Below, piece after piece: positions 44,684-55,679 of a DNA stretch of 64,000 nt. Source of the stretch: Micropterus salmoides. Lineage: Eukaryota; Chordata; Actinopteri; Centrarchiformes; Centrarchidae. The translations under genes and the position numbers were made by a program. The notes beneath the pieces were generated by a model, which saw only the letters and a program-made list of their open reading frames with translations, was not told the DNA's origin and did not search any database. How positions within the stretch are numbered: position 1 is the first letter of the stretch; each line of letters begins with the position of its first letter. The DNA is taken from contig NW_024043372.1 of assembly GCF_014851395.1 (NCBI RefSeq), forward strand, positions 6,957,490 through 7,021,489. The letters are read 5' to 3'.

Positions 44684-45914
44684 TTAGGGCCCGAGCATGA
44701 AACGTGCGAGGTCCCTATTGAAACTGAAGGAATTATTTCTTTCTTTCTTTCTTTCATAAGTAAACTCAGTTTGGAGGCCTAAAAGTGCTTGAAACTTTGC
44801 ACATAATTCAGGCGGGGCAAAATTGCTTTCACCTACGTGTACGAAATTTCTGTGGTACTTGTATCATGCAGGTGTTTCTGGCTCTGGAGCAGTGGAGTCT
44901 AGATCTGTAGCTGCGAGTCACCTGCTGCCCCCGTGTTCCTGCCCGACACCCTCTGCTACAACAACTATTGTTATTATAATCATCAACATTACGATTATTA
45001 TCATTAACACTACTATAAATATCTATAGCATTTTTCATTTAGTCTATAGCAACATCACCTTTACTGTCTGTACCTCTGTGTGTATATTGTGTAGGCTGCC
45101 TATATCCCCTCTCCCTCCTTCCATCCCTCTCTCTTTCTCTCTTGCTCTCTCTCTCTCTCTTAAAAGGAAGTTTTTCCTTGCCTCTGTCGCCTAGTACTTG
45201 CTCTTGGTGGGAATTGTTGGGCTTCTCTAAATAACATCACAGAGTACGGTCTAGACCTGCTCTTTATGAAAAGCGCTGTGAGATAACTGTTGTTGTGATT
45301 TGGCGCTATATAAATAAAATTGAATTGAAATTTAATTGAACGTGCAGACGTACAAAAAAGCCTGTTGGAGTCACTGCCTAAACAGGAAGTTGGCTATTTG
45401 AATATTACATATTTGGCATCACATTCACATGTCACATTTTTGGATGATTTACACACTCCATACTTTAACAAACTCCTCCTAGGGATTTAGTCTGACCGAC
45501 TGCAGACTTTTGCTGTCTAGTCTAATCCCACTGACGATTAAAAGTTGTACGAATAGTGAGTTTTCGTGAAACGGCGTGGCGTGTCGCCAAACTCAATGAT
45601 TTACCATGAAAGAGGAAGTTGTTTTAACTTCATTGTACATGCTCACATCTGCACCAGACTCTGCGTGCTTGATAACTGTAACGCCCGAACACATCTACAT
45701 GCCAATATTCTGTTATAGTCGTAGTGGGAAGTGCTATGTAGCGCTACAAGGGGTACACAAGCAGTGATGATTGAACACCTTTGGACAGTGTCTGAAGCTC
45801 TTGCGAAATTCAAAGCCAGACCAGCACAGCTCCAGAATCTGCAATGAAGCTGACTCACACCGTGACGCGCTACACGTGCGAGGCCCCGCCCAACGCTGCT
45901 TGCAGCCTTAATTT
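44684..45914 (+). repeat. GGGCCCGAGCA repeat, copy B
   Basis: It starts TTAGGGCCCGAGCATGAAAC, GTGCGAGGTCCCTATTG and ends ACGTGCGAGGCCCCGCCCAACG, CTGCTTGCAGCCTTAATT, which look like the two ends of the family. Blocks correspond to copy A (16494-17235) in order. It is split by an insertion at 44872-45340. Confidence 0.85.
44872..45340 (+). mobile_element. retroposon insertion with TTGAA tail
   Basis: Flanked by CATGCAG (44865-44871) and CGTGCAG (45341-45347), a 7-bp near-duplication at the position where copy A is uninterrupted. The body ends GTTGTTGTGATTTGGCGCTA, TATAAATAAAATTGAATTG and a TTGAA-type tail, a very common fish non-LTR 3' end. 5' truncated and non-coding; the long frame through it is meaningless. 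Confidence 0.8.
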
Positions 45915-46250
45915 TGCTTTTATCTTTCCTCTGGAACACTCTACATCAAATTATGTTACATTGCACCTGATTCTATTTATTATTTATATGGTCGCCTCTA
46001 CGCTCTTATGTATTTTGCATTTTGTTTTTTACTTATCGTTCATGTATTTTTCTATTTATGTATTATATCTATTTTTTAAATGTTCATAACTACTGCTTTT
46101 ATTGTAAACTGTCTTTGATTGCCCTGAAATGCTATAGAAATAAAATGTATTATTATTATTATTATTATCTTTGATAGATAGAATGAGAACAGCAGAAGAA
46201 GGATGAAGTTCTCGCAATCACTTGAGTAAGGGACTCCAATGGGGGAGAGA
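45915..46250. other. no gene seen; (ATT)n at 46149-46168
   Basis: Contains ATAGAAATAAAATGTATTATTATT, probably the tail of another short retroposon, ending in an ATT microsatellite. Confidence 0.5.
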
Positions 46251-47105
46251 TACAGTATCTTACAAAAGTGAGTACACCCCTCACATTTCTGTAAATATTT
46301 CATATTTGATTTTTCATGTGACAACACTGAACAAATGACACTTGTACAATGTAAAGTAGTGAGTGTACAGCGTGTATAACAGTGTAAATTTGCTGTCCCC
46401 TCAAAATAACAAATCACACAGCCATTAATGTCTAAACCGCTGTGTTTAGGAATAGACGTATGAGTGCTGCCAGCATTGCTGCAGAGGTTGAAGGGGTGGG
46501 TGGTCAGCCTGTCAGTGCTCAGACCATACGCTGCACACTGCATCAAATTGGTCTGCATGGCTGTCATCCCAGAAGGAAGCCTCTTCTAAAGATGGTCTGA
46601 AGAGACCAAGATAAACTTATTTGGTTCAGATGGTGTTAAGCGTGTGTGGTGAGGAGGAGATGAGGGTTAGGAGGACAAGTACAAAGTCTGTCTTTCCTAC
46701 AGTCAAGCATGGTGGTGGGAGTGTCATGACCTGCGGCTGCATGAGTGCTGCCGGCACTGGGGACAGTTCATTGAAGGAACCATGAATGCCAACATGTACT
46801 GTACAATCTGAAGCAGAGCATGATCCCCTCCCTTCGGAGACTGGGCCGCAGGCAACATGATAACGACCCCAAACACACCTCCAAGGTGACCAATACCTTG
46901 CTAAAGAAGCTGAGGGTAAAGGTGATGGAATGGCCAAGCACGTCTCCAGACCTTTGTGTGGCCACACAAAGTGTAGACTCTTTGGGCCCAGTTTGTAAAT
47001 TTTCACATAGGGGTGTACTCACTTTTGTTGCCAGCAGTTTAGACATTAATGGCTGTGTGATGTGTTATTTTGAGGGGACAGCAAATTTACACTGTGACAC
47101 AAGCT
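46251..47105 (+). mobile_element. Tc1-like transposon relic
   Basis: The left end, TACAGTATCTTACAAAAGTG then AGTACACCCCTCACATTTC, is the terminus of a known type of fish Tc1 element. Subterminal blocks GTGTAAATTTGCTGTCCCC (46383) and ATTAATGTCTAAAC (46424) recur inverted at 47040-47098. Between them are plus-strand transposase pieces: AASIAAEVEGVGGQPVSAQT, CRHDNDPKHTSKVTNTLLKK, LRVKVMEWPSTSPDL. Much of the central domain is deleted and the right terminus is lost. Inactive. Confidence 0.85.
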
Positions 47106-47795
47106 ATCTGATGATTCAATTAAGATATTAAGATATTTTGTTCAAGATGTGTTTTGATGTGAACCAATTCCTTCCTTCAGTCATAGCTGATATTGTTTGC
47201 AGATTTTAAACGTGCCTCTATTCCCCACCCAGAATGACCCAACACAGTCACAGGAGAGACTCAGAGTTTCTGTAATCGTTAGATTTATGCCAGAGTCTTT
47301 CATCCCTCGTCTAAAATCATGACCCCCTTACACACCCAAAGGCCCTGACTTAGCCGCTGGTATGAAGGGAGCCAAAAACAGATACAGATGAGTAGATGGA
47401 GATGGAGAGATAGATAGATGTTGCTAAGACTGTATTTGATCTAAGACTTTCAAAGAGAAGTCTTGGAGGACAGCGCTGAGAAGTGTGAAGTGAGATAGCA
47501 AGACTGCAGAACAGGCAGTATGAGGAGCAAACAGTGAGACAGAAAATGTGTCTGACTCAGAAACAACTGAAGACAAGATAGGAAATCTTGGAGGGAGAGG
47601 TTGAGAACAAGCACCAGTTTAAAAAGGGAACTAATAACCTTTATGGCAGTGATTCCAGATAAGGGATATGATGAATCTGTAGGTGATGAGAGTGCAGCTT
47701 CACAATTATAAAAACACCAAACATTCAAACATTAGTTAAGTGGGAAGGTTTATACTGGTTTGACTGCACATGTGTTAAGATATACAACTGTTTTG
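47106..47795. other. no gene seen
   Basis: Purine-rich and AT-rich DNA with no motif. Confidence 0.5.
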
Positions 47796-47905
47796 GCAAG
47801 GCAAGTTTATTTGTACTAAGATTAGACAAAAGAAACACAAGACAACATAAAAAGACACAAACAGGATTAATAAAATAGACAGATATACTGAAATGAATTT
47901 AGACA
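47796..47905 (-). mobile_element. retroposon tail GGCAAGGCAAGTTTATTT
   Basis: GGCAAGGCAAGTTTATTTGTA is, on the minus strand, the 3' end of a common fish retroposon. Followed by AT-rich DNA. Confidence 0.5.
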
Positions 47906-47908
47906 TCT

Positions 47909-47965
<57 letters not shown>
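47909..47965. repeat. (AT)n microsatellite
   Basis: About 28 uninterrupted AT units. Confidence 0.97.
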
Positions 47966-47967
<2 letters not shown>

Positions 47968-48499
47968 AAATGTACACAAGATTAAAATTGTTGATAAGGT
48001 TAAAGTGTTGGTCAAAGAGAGTGTTTGATCTTATGACTCTTACTCTGTGGACCATTAGTCTTGAGACCGGTTTGCATTTCAATTGGCCAGTAAATGCAAT
48101 GAAATGTCTACTCTGTTCTACAGTAGGGGTATGCATCTACACTGTTCTCACGCGTCAATTCGATTCTGATTATCAGGTCAACGATTCGATTCAATTCCTC
48201 GATGCATCACCTCAAAAGGTATGAATTTCTAGGCACCTCATTATGAGTGCTACTATGCAATTGTAAAACAAATTAGATAAAGATGTATTTTTCTCACTGT
48301 GTGACTACTTGGTACTTTTAAAGCAAAGTATTTAACAAAAATCCAAACAAGTAGTTAGTAATGAAATGCAGGTATTTAATGTTAATGTTTACTTCTGATG
48401 CTGCTGTTATTAGTATAGAGTCAGATAGGGGTTGAACTACGCACTTTACAATGCTCCTGCCAAACCACGTTCACGCCACCTTAATATATCTGTTCCTTT

Positions 48500-49050
48500 T
48501 TTGTCTTGTCCAAGCGGAAAGCTTCCGGCAATCTGATGTGAACGCGGAAGTCCCTGAAACCTGCATTCTATTAAACGGCAAGTGGGGGGCGACTCTTCTG
48601 GTTGCAAAAGGTGTGAAATAATAGCAAAATGACCATATTCTCAGCTGAATAATTACCTCAGTAAACACTTTCCTGACGAGTTTATGGTCTCAGTCACTAG
48701 TTTCATGCCTTCTTCAATGCAAAATAATGTTCATTTAGTAAATAATGGTCCCATTTATTTTAAAATTGACCTTAAAGCAGAGTATGTTTCAGGCCGGGAT
48801 CTGTCAATCAGGCTAGAGCCGATTCGTACCCTCGGCACTGTGTAAATTTAACCAGTGCCGTTGAAAAAGCTTCACTAGACAAAGTTATCAGCCCTGTTAA
48901 AATGACAGTTAATGTGAATTACAGATGCACCTAGCTAAGCAAGCTAGCTAGCTCCGCACACGGCCGTTAGCTCCACCGTCTAGTCCAAATATGGTCACTT
49001 CCAGTCACTTCCCGGTTGCAAAAACTCAACATGGCGGCGCCCTATCGGCC
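48500..49050. repeat. dispersed repeat with GGTTGCAAAA ends
   Basis: CTCTTCTGGTTGCAAAAGG near 48592 and CTTCCCGGTTGCAAAAACTC near 49009, with ACCTCAGTAAACACTTTCC and GAGTTTATGGTCTCAGTCAC between. These words belong to an abundant teleost element. It lies inside the hAT-like element. Confidence 0.45.
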
Positions 49051-49194
49051 AAACTACAAACGGCAGTCCACAAACCAACGGGTGACGTAGCTAACGTTAG
49101 CATTAACTGCCTTAACTTATCCAGCATTTGGAGTGCAATAGACAGACTTTAATTAACGTATACGCTGTGACCTACACTATAAATTTACTGCTAG

Positions 49195-51356
49195 AATTGT
49201 AGCACACATCTTTTCCTCTGCTCTGCTGCTTTCACCATCTGAACAAGGAGTCAGCTGTAATGTCTACTCCACCACCAGAGGACCGGCCACTGTCAGTATC
49301 CACAGCAGATGTGAGGAGAGTCCTGCTGAGAGTGAATATGAGTAAATCATCTGGAACTGATAACATTCCTGGCCATGTAATTACTGACATTTTCAACATC
49401 TCACTACCTCAGGAGAGTGTTCACACCTGCTTCAAGACAGCCACCATCATTCCTGTACCTAAAAAGTCTGCAGTGTCTAGTCTGAACGACTACCGCCCTG
49501 TGGCTCTCACCCCCATTCTGATGAAGTGCTTTGAGAAAGTGGATCTTCAGCACATAAAAAACAACATCCCAGCCAGCCTGGACCCTCATCAGATTGCTTT
49601 CAGTGTAACAATTCGCCTTACACCAAAAGAGCAAGGGAAAAGAGTTTAGTGGGCTCTGTGTAATGTTTGCCAGACAAACTCAACAAAGAAACTGTTTTTG
49701 GTGGATTACATGTTGGGACTTTTCAGGACTACTACATCATCCCATCGGCTAAACAGACTGTGACGAGGTTGCTGTGGAATATTATTGACTGCGGCGTCTC
49801 GCCACGCTTCACCTGGTATCTTTTTTTTTCTTCTTCTTCTTCTTATTCCCGCGGAGGACATCTAGTTCAATTGAAGTCATTTGAATGAACATTTGATGGC
49901 TGGGACATTGGGGTTTTGAAGGGTAAATGTGTGTGGGAAATAGTGATGAAAGTTTGTTTGATGTGTCGGAGTGCAGCCGCGCCTCCAGCGACTGTGTGCT
50001 GCTCGACGGGGTATAAACCTCATACAGTATATCTCTAAATTCACGTTGTTAAACCCTGCATATGGACTTTTTCCTTAATGTAGAATTTTGTCAAGTGATA
50101 CAGTTGCAGTTTGAATGTTTACCTGGCATATGTAGGGTTTGTTTGACCAAAGTAAGCAGGCCACTGGCTGCAATCACCTCGGTAGGTATCAGATCCGCCC
50201 ATTACATTATATTTTGCGTGATGTACTTTTCCCTTGCTGTTTTGGTGTAAGGTGAATTGTTACAGAGAACCAAAAGATCCACAGAGGACGTCATTTCCAC
50301 TGCCCTCTACTCAGCCCTCACACACCTTGAGAAAAACAACAGCTACATCAGAATGCTGTTTGTGGATTTCAGCTCAGCATACAACACAATCTCCCCCATG
50401 AAACTGATCAGCAAACTCAGTACTCTGGGTTTAAATACAACACTCTGCAATTGGATATTGGACTTCCTCAAAAACAGACTGTAGTCAGTTTGGATTGGCG
50501 GACTCACCTCCTCCACTGTAGTGCTCAATACGGGAGCCCCCCAGGGCTGTGTGCTCAGCCCCCTCCTGTTTACGCTGTACACCCACGACTGCATCCTTTG
50601 ACATGAAGAGAACTTTGTTGTGAAGTTTGCTGATGACACCACCATCATTGGCCAGATTTCAAACAACAATGAGACTTCATATCAGGAGGAAATTCATAAT
50701 CTTGCAGAGTGGTGCTCAGAGAACAACCTACTGCTCAACGTCAGCACAACCAAGGAGCTGATCATTGATTTTTGAAAGAAGGAGATAAAGACACACACTC
50801 CTGTCTACATCAGTGGTGCTGAGGTGGAGCTCGTGAATAGTTTCAAGTTCCTCGGAATCAGCATCACAGAGAACCTGATATGATCATCTCACATTTCCAC
50901 ACTGGTGAAGAATGCTCGGAAACAACTGTATTTACTGAGGAAGCTTCAGAAGGCCAAATTTACAGAGTTTACAGAGGAGATCTTTGGTGCCCATCTCCTG
51001 AGCATCAGTGATATCAATGTGGTGAGGCGCCTACGCAGAGCCCAACGGATACTAAAGGACAGTTCCCACCTCAGCCACAGCCTGTTCACCCTGCTGCCTT
51101 CTGGGAAGAGATATAGAAGTTTCTGCTGCCACACCACCAGACTGCAGAGCAGCTTTTTCCCCCAAGCTATCAGACTCTTACACTAATTCATCCTCAGCAT
51201 TACTCCATTGATGATAGTTTATTTCTGTTACCATTTTTCATAACTGATTCTTTATTAATGTACATTGTCTTCTATGTAGCAGGAGGGAGTTACAAAACTA
51301 ATTTTCAATCTACAACTTGTTGTATTGTGACAATAAACCTACCTACCTACTGCTGC
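49195..51356 (+). pseudogene. Rex1-like LINE, split by an insertion
   Basis: From 49260: DRPLSVSTADVRRVLLRVN, KSSGTDNIPG, FKTATIIPVPKKSAVSSLND, YRPVALTPILMKCFEKV, NNIPASLDPHQIAF, then the 661-bp insert. It resumes TKRSTEDVISTALYSALTHL, MLFVDFSSAYNTISP, GAPQGCVLSPLLFTLYTHDC, KFADDTTIIG (FADD catalytic box near 50629-50637), FKFLGISITENL, RKQLYLLRKLQK and SLFTLLPSGKRYRSF. The 3' tail is GTGACAATAAACCTACCTAC. Stops at about 50482, 50599, 50773 and 50881 and a short deletion near the start make it inactive. Catalytic boxes are otherwise well kept. Upstream endonuclease absent (5' truncation). Confidence 0.93.
49604..50264. mobile_element. 661-bp DNA transposon with 39-bp inverted ends
   Basis: The left end 49604-49642 (TGTAACAATTCGCCTTACAC...) and right end 50226-50264 are inverted repeats matching 37 of 39 bases. 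The element interrupts the LINE reading between HQIAF and TKRSTED. No coding frame with motifs inside. A target duplication is at most AG (2 bp) and not certain. I do not recognise the family. Confidence 0.9.
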
Positions 51357-51904
51357 CTTTGACATAGCTGTCCTTTGACGAAGGAGGAGAGGACACTAGC
51401 TAAGCGCTACGGTGCTGCACCAGTGTGCGGGTTAAAATCATTAACGTTAATTACACATTGATTTTACTGATCATGTGTAAAGTTTAGTTGCGGCAGTCAC
51501 TCAATCAACAGCTGTCTGTCTGCTAACAGGGAGAACCACACTTCTCCATTATGTGTGCACCGCACAGATGGTCTGGAGCGACAATAGGTGAAATAGGATG
51601 AATCGTCTCCCCATTAAGAACCACACAGTGCGCATTTACGCACGCGGTACAGCAGCAAAATATTACCGATTTATTTTTAGTAATGCGTTATATAAATGTG
51701 TTACAGCAAAAAGCAATACATTACTGTTATTGCATTACTTTTGTTACACCTTACTCCCAACACTGCATGCAGGCATTTCTACTCTGCAGCACCCCTAAGC
51801 CAAAATGTCTTCCCGCCGCCTGTTTGTGAATCGATTCATAATCGTCAAAGTCCGCATTGCCATGTATCAAAAAATCAATTATTTTCCAAACCCTTAGTCT
51901 ACAG

Positions 51905-52139
51905 AGTAGCCATCTTTGCCTGACACTTCCAGAGTCAGGTTGACACCTGACTGATTAAACCACCAACTGACCGCGCCACTCTTATGTCAAAAATAGACTG
52001 GCTGTCTATTCTCTGCGCAGCAGAGCGGAGAGCTGTTTCTGGGACGTCTTGCGTCACTTCTGGTGTGAGCACAAGCATTGACTACAATGGCTGCCGCGGC
52101 GCAGCAGTAACACGGTACACTGTGTGAGTCCGGGGTCAG
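51905..52139. other. no gene seen
   Basis: GC-richer patch with GCTGCCGCGGCGCAGCAG near 52090; possibly repeat-derived. Confidence 0.4.
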
Positions 52140-52345
52140 GCTACATCTACACTACCACATTTTCAATTTAAAACGCAGACCTTTTGCTACATTTGGACCT
52201 CCCGTCCAGACTAAAACAGCATATTCGAAGTTTGAAAACGCTGCAGACCCCATTTTCATTTTAACACTCCGGGGTAGCGTTTTAGTGCGGACAGGCAAAA
52301 ACAGACTTAAGAAATTATGACGCAGACGCTCCTGATTGGGTTTTA
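52140..52345 (+). repeat. dispersed repeat AGGCTACATC, copy 1
   Basis: Blocks CAGGCTACATCTACACTAC, AACGCAGACCTTTTGCTAC, GTTTGAAAACGCTGCAGACC, GGGTAGCGTTTTAGTG and GGACAGGCAAAAACAGA recur in order at 57652-57815. Confidence 0.85.
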
Positions 52346-53491
52346 GACAATCAGGAGCATTAAACAACAAACATTTTTGGACAAAAAAATATATTTTATA
52401 AGGGCTTTTCCCACAAGTATTCATTCAGAAATACACCAACAGACTCATAGGTTATTCAGTAGACAGATATAATGAAAAGGGAACTACTAGAATAAATACA
52501 CAAACAACGACTTCACAAATGACATAGACAGATATGTATATATGTATCATCCAGAGAATAATGGGACCTTTAAGAGAGGACAGGGGTTGGGCGCAAGAAC
52601 CAATCATTGCTGGATTGATTTTTCACAAAACCAAAAGAAACAATTACAGGCCGGAGAGGAGTGTGGGGAGTCTGGTGTTAAAAGACGTTAAGAGAAACAG
52701 GGATGCACTATCGATCCAGGCTCATTCCCACACATTGGTAAACACTTTGCATTAAAAGGTGCTAAATTGCTCTTGCCTGCCGTGGAGTGATGCCTTATGG
52801 GTAAGTAATAATAGACATAACAATGTTGAGAAACAGACTCGTGGAACACACTGCTGATAGGACAATCACAAGTCTAAATGGAGCATATTGGCATCAGGCT
52901 GAAGCAGGGAATAAAAATGGATGAAGGGATAAATAGAAAGAAGAAATAGAATAACACCAAGCTTGGAAAGGAGCATTTAAAAGCAAAGTGTTTTGCCTGC
53001 TGTGAACTTTGTCAGGGTGACAGAACTGCAATCCTCATCAGCCTGTGTCAGTTGTTGGCTACTGCCCAAGGCCATTTTGTAATCCATTTTAAAATCAGCA
53101 ATTGCTTTGTGCATTACATTTTAATGGTGGTGATGTTGTATTAAATAATGATGATTACTTTGTATGGCAAGCTAGACAAAAATGTTGATACTATATTACA
53201 TGTATAAAGAAAGACATACTTAGTGTTTTTTTTCACCCACTGTTGTTATGATTGTTGTTATATTAGTATACACACAACTCTATCTGGACATGCAAAAAAA
53301 CGTATGATTAAGGTTAGGGAATAATCTTGGTTATGGCCAAAAAAACAGTGAATCTATGGTTAAGGAGAAACATCCAAACACTTTGTAAAAGGTCTGTTTT
53401 GCTAAAAAGAAAAAAATGGAATTACAGGTCTGTGACATTGTGTGAACTCAGTTTCCAGCATGAAAGTCTAACATGCCTATTCAATTCTCAC
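52346..53491. other. no gene seen
   Basis: AT-rich. No motif on either strand. Confidence 0.5.
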
Positions 53492-53640
53492 TTCAGATTC
53501 AGATTCAGATTCACTTTATTAGCCATTTGCAGTATAAAACCACATTGGAAAAGAATATGCAAGAAGCTCAAAGTGCAATGTCACCACATAAAAAAACATA
53601 AAAGACATAACATAAAACAATCATAAAGCAATTGCCTCAA
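53492..53640 (-). mobile_element. LINE 3' tail
   Basis: TCAGATTCAGATTCAGATTC ACTTTATTAGCC on the minus strand is a GAATCTGAATCTGA tail after an AATAAAGTGAATC end, as at 5281 and 20528. 5' truncated. Confidence 0.65.
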
Positions 53641-53924
53641 AAAACTCAGTAATAAAACAGTATTCAATAAAATCCATCCTTCCTAAAGACTATATTCTAG
53701 CACTGGCGGTAAATGTATGGATTAAGTGTATTCATCAATCATGTGTGGATTCATTAAATATGAATGCAATTCCTAGGGACACTGGGCTGTAAAATCTGTT
53801 ACACAAGACAAATAAGATAAAAATTTAAAAAAACAGATAAAACGAGGAATAGCATCATTATACAGTTAACATAATTGTACATTTCTGCAAAAAGAGAATA
53901 AAGACTATTAAAAAGACATACATA

Positions 53925-53990
53925 GCAATTGTAAGTCACTTTGGATAAAAGCGTTGAATAAATGAATAAATGTAATCTAACGTAATGTAA
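53925..53990 (+). mobile_element. SINE 3' fragment
   Basis: AGCAATTGTAAGTCACTTTGG followed by ATAAAAGCGTTGAATAAATG and a TGTAAT tail; only the 3' end of the SINE seen at 18727. Confidence 0.75.
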
Positions 53991-55149
53991 AATCACCTTT
54001 GGTAAAATGTAATCTTAATCTCAGTGTAATCTCAATTTGCCTTTAAATGCTCAAATGATGACACGCTCAAATGGATAAAACCTTTAGAGACCATTGCAAG
54101 CAGGGCATTGGGCCTTCAGTAAAAATATGTGTATTCTCAGTATGTTCCAAATAGTTACCACTACCAGTTCATTGGTAAATATGCTACTTCTGGCTAAGCT
54201 TGAGGAGATAGTAGTACAATACTGAAGTAGCATATTTAACTTTGTGGAGAAACTTGAATATTTGTAATAACTGATCAATGATGAAGAAGTGAATTATTGA
54301 CACTGTTTGACACATTTTTTGCCATGTCTCTTGGTCTCCATTGAAATCTATTTAAAATTGCTGCTAGTCAAACTTTTCAGCACTGCTTTAATGTTCAGGA
54401 TGACCCAGATGAAGGCCACAAGCCTAAAGGCTTTGTGTTGCTGGAGTTTTGACCTCTACAGTACCACCTTTCATGCCTACAAGTATTTAATTCTTCCTTA
54501 GTATCCATTCAGTGAGGTATATTGATCTGCCTTTTTTGCTCAGTCAGTTTTTATAAATATATTTGTGCTGGCGCTATGTATAACATTTGTGGTGAAAATA
54601 TTTAAGGATACCAGTGTAATAGCATCCAAAAACTGTCTGAATATCCAACAGGTTCTGTGGTAATAAAAGACGACTGATGATCAGGTGTTTGTACTGGACA
54701 TAATGATACTTGGACGTCTTTGGTTGTATTGATTTCCTTTTGACTTTTCTCTGTATATTTTTGTTTCTTTCCTCTATTTCTCCCTCTTCAGGCATTCCAT
54801 TTCCAACTCTTACCATCACCTTCATTTGTCTTTCTATACTTGATCTATCTTTCTCTTCGTGTGGTAAATATATAAATGTGTGTGTGTTTGTGTGTGTATG
54901 TGTGTAATCCCCTCAGTCACTTAAAGTCTCCATTGACTTTACTGTAATATTGAGGCTCACCTTCATTAAACTCACAAAGGGAGGAAAAAGGAAACAGTAC
55001 ATATAGAGAAAGAAGAGATGTACTGTATGTAATAAGCAGAAAACAGAGGGGGTTACAAGGACTGAGTAACCTCTGTTCAACCTTTTCTTCCCCATTTCCA
55101 TTCTTTCAACTCTACTGTTAATCCTTGTTTCTTCAATCTATCTTTCCCA
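53991..55149. other. no gene seen; (TG)n near 54878
   Basis: Pyrimidine-rich and AT-rich stretches without coding motif. Confidence 0.5.
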
Positions 55150-55202
55150 CCCCTCAGAATTGCAAGTCATGTGTCTTATCCACTGTACCATCACTAACAC
55201 CC
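55150..55202 (-). mobile_element. SINE head fragment
   Basis: On the minus strand, GTGATGGTACAGTGGATAAG ACACATGACTTGCAATTCTG matches the tRNA-like head of the SINE at 18727 and stops before the B box. Confidence 0.55.
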
Positions 55203-55457
55203 TTCCATTGTAATCCCCTCCAATTAGTTGTTAAACTAAGTAGAGATCAGATCTTCCTTAATTTTCATTCTAACTAATACACCTTTTCTTTTCTCCAATA
55301 CCAGGCTCTGCTGTCTCTCTTTCCACACCTCTCTTCTCTAGCATCTTTTTCTTATATTGCTGTCTCTTGTATTTCAATCTCATGTCTTTACTCAGTCCCG
55401 CTCCTCCTCCACTCTTCTCTCCTTGTTTTATCTTTCTTTGCACCATCTCTTTTTATA

Positions 55458-55675
55458 TTACATTTACATTTGCATTACATGTATTCATTTAGCTGAAGCT
55501 TTTATCCAAAGCGACTTACAATTGCTATATATGTCAGAGGTTGCACGCCTCTGGAGCAACTAGAGGTTAAGTGTCTAGCTCATTGACACATTGGTGGATG
55601 TGTCATAGGGGGGAATTGAACCCGGGTCTCTCAAACCAAAGGCATGTGTCTTATCCACTGCTCCATTAACCATAT
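55458..55675 (-). mobile_element. tRNA-derived SINE, near full length
   Basis: Reversed order of the SINE blocks: tail TTCATTTAGCTGAAGCTTTTATCC, AAGCGACTTACAATTGCTAT, GCACGCCTCTGGAGCAACTAG, GTGTCTAGCTCATTGACACA, B-box complement GGAATTGAACCCGGG... and head CTTATCCACTGCTCCATTAAC. Confidence 0.9.
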
Positions 55676-55679
55676 TTCT

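Larger units (their letters stand above)
48124..51896. mobile_element. hAT-like element hosting nested insertions
   Basis: Starts TAGGGGTATGCATC with GATTCGATTCAATTCCTCGA nearby and ends AATCGATTCATAATCG...CAAACCCTTA, giving short inverted ends TAGGGGT/ACCCTTA. Flanks are TTCTACAG (48116-48123) and GTCTACAG (51897-51904), an 8-bp target duplication with one mismatch, the size used by hAT elements. No transposase is visible. Interior space is taken by a Rex1-like LINE and a further repeat. Confidence 0.6.

Noticed and set aside
44823..45194. 123-codon plus-strand frame
   Set aside because: Crosses the junction between copy B and the retroposon insert and ends in a TCTC-rich stretch. Not a gene.
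46076..46567. 163-codon minus-strand frame
   Set aside because: Runs antisense through the left arm of a Tc1 element and through an ATT tract (isoleucine run). Shadow frame.
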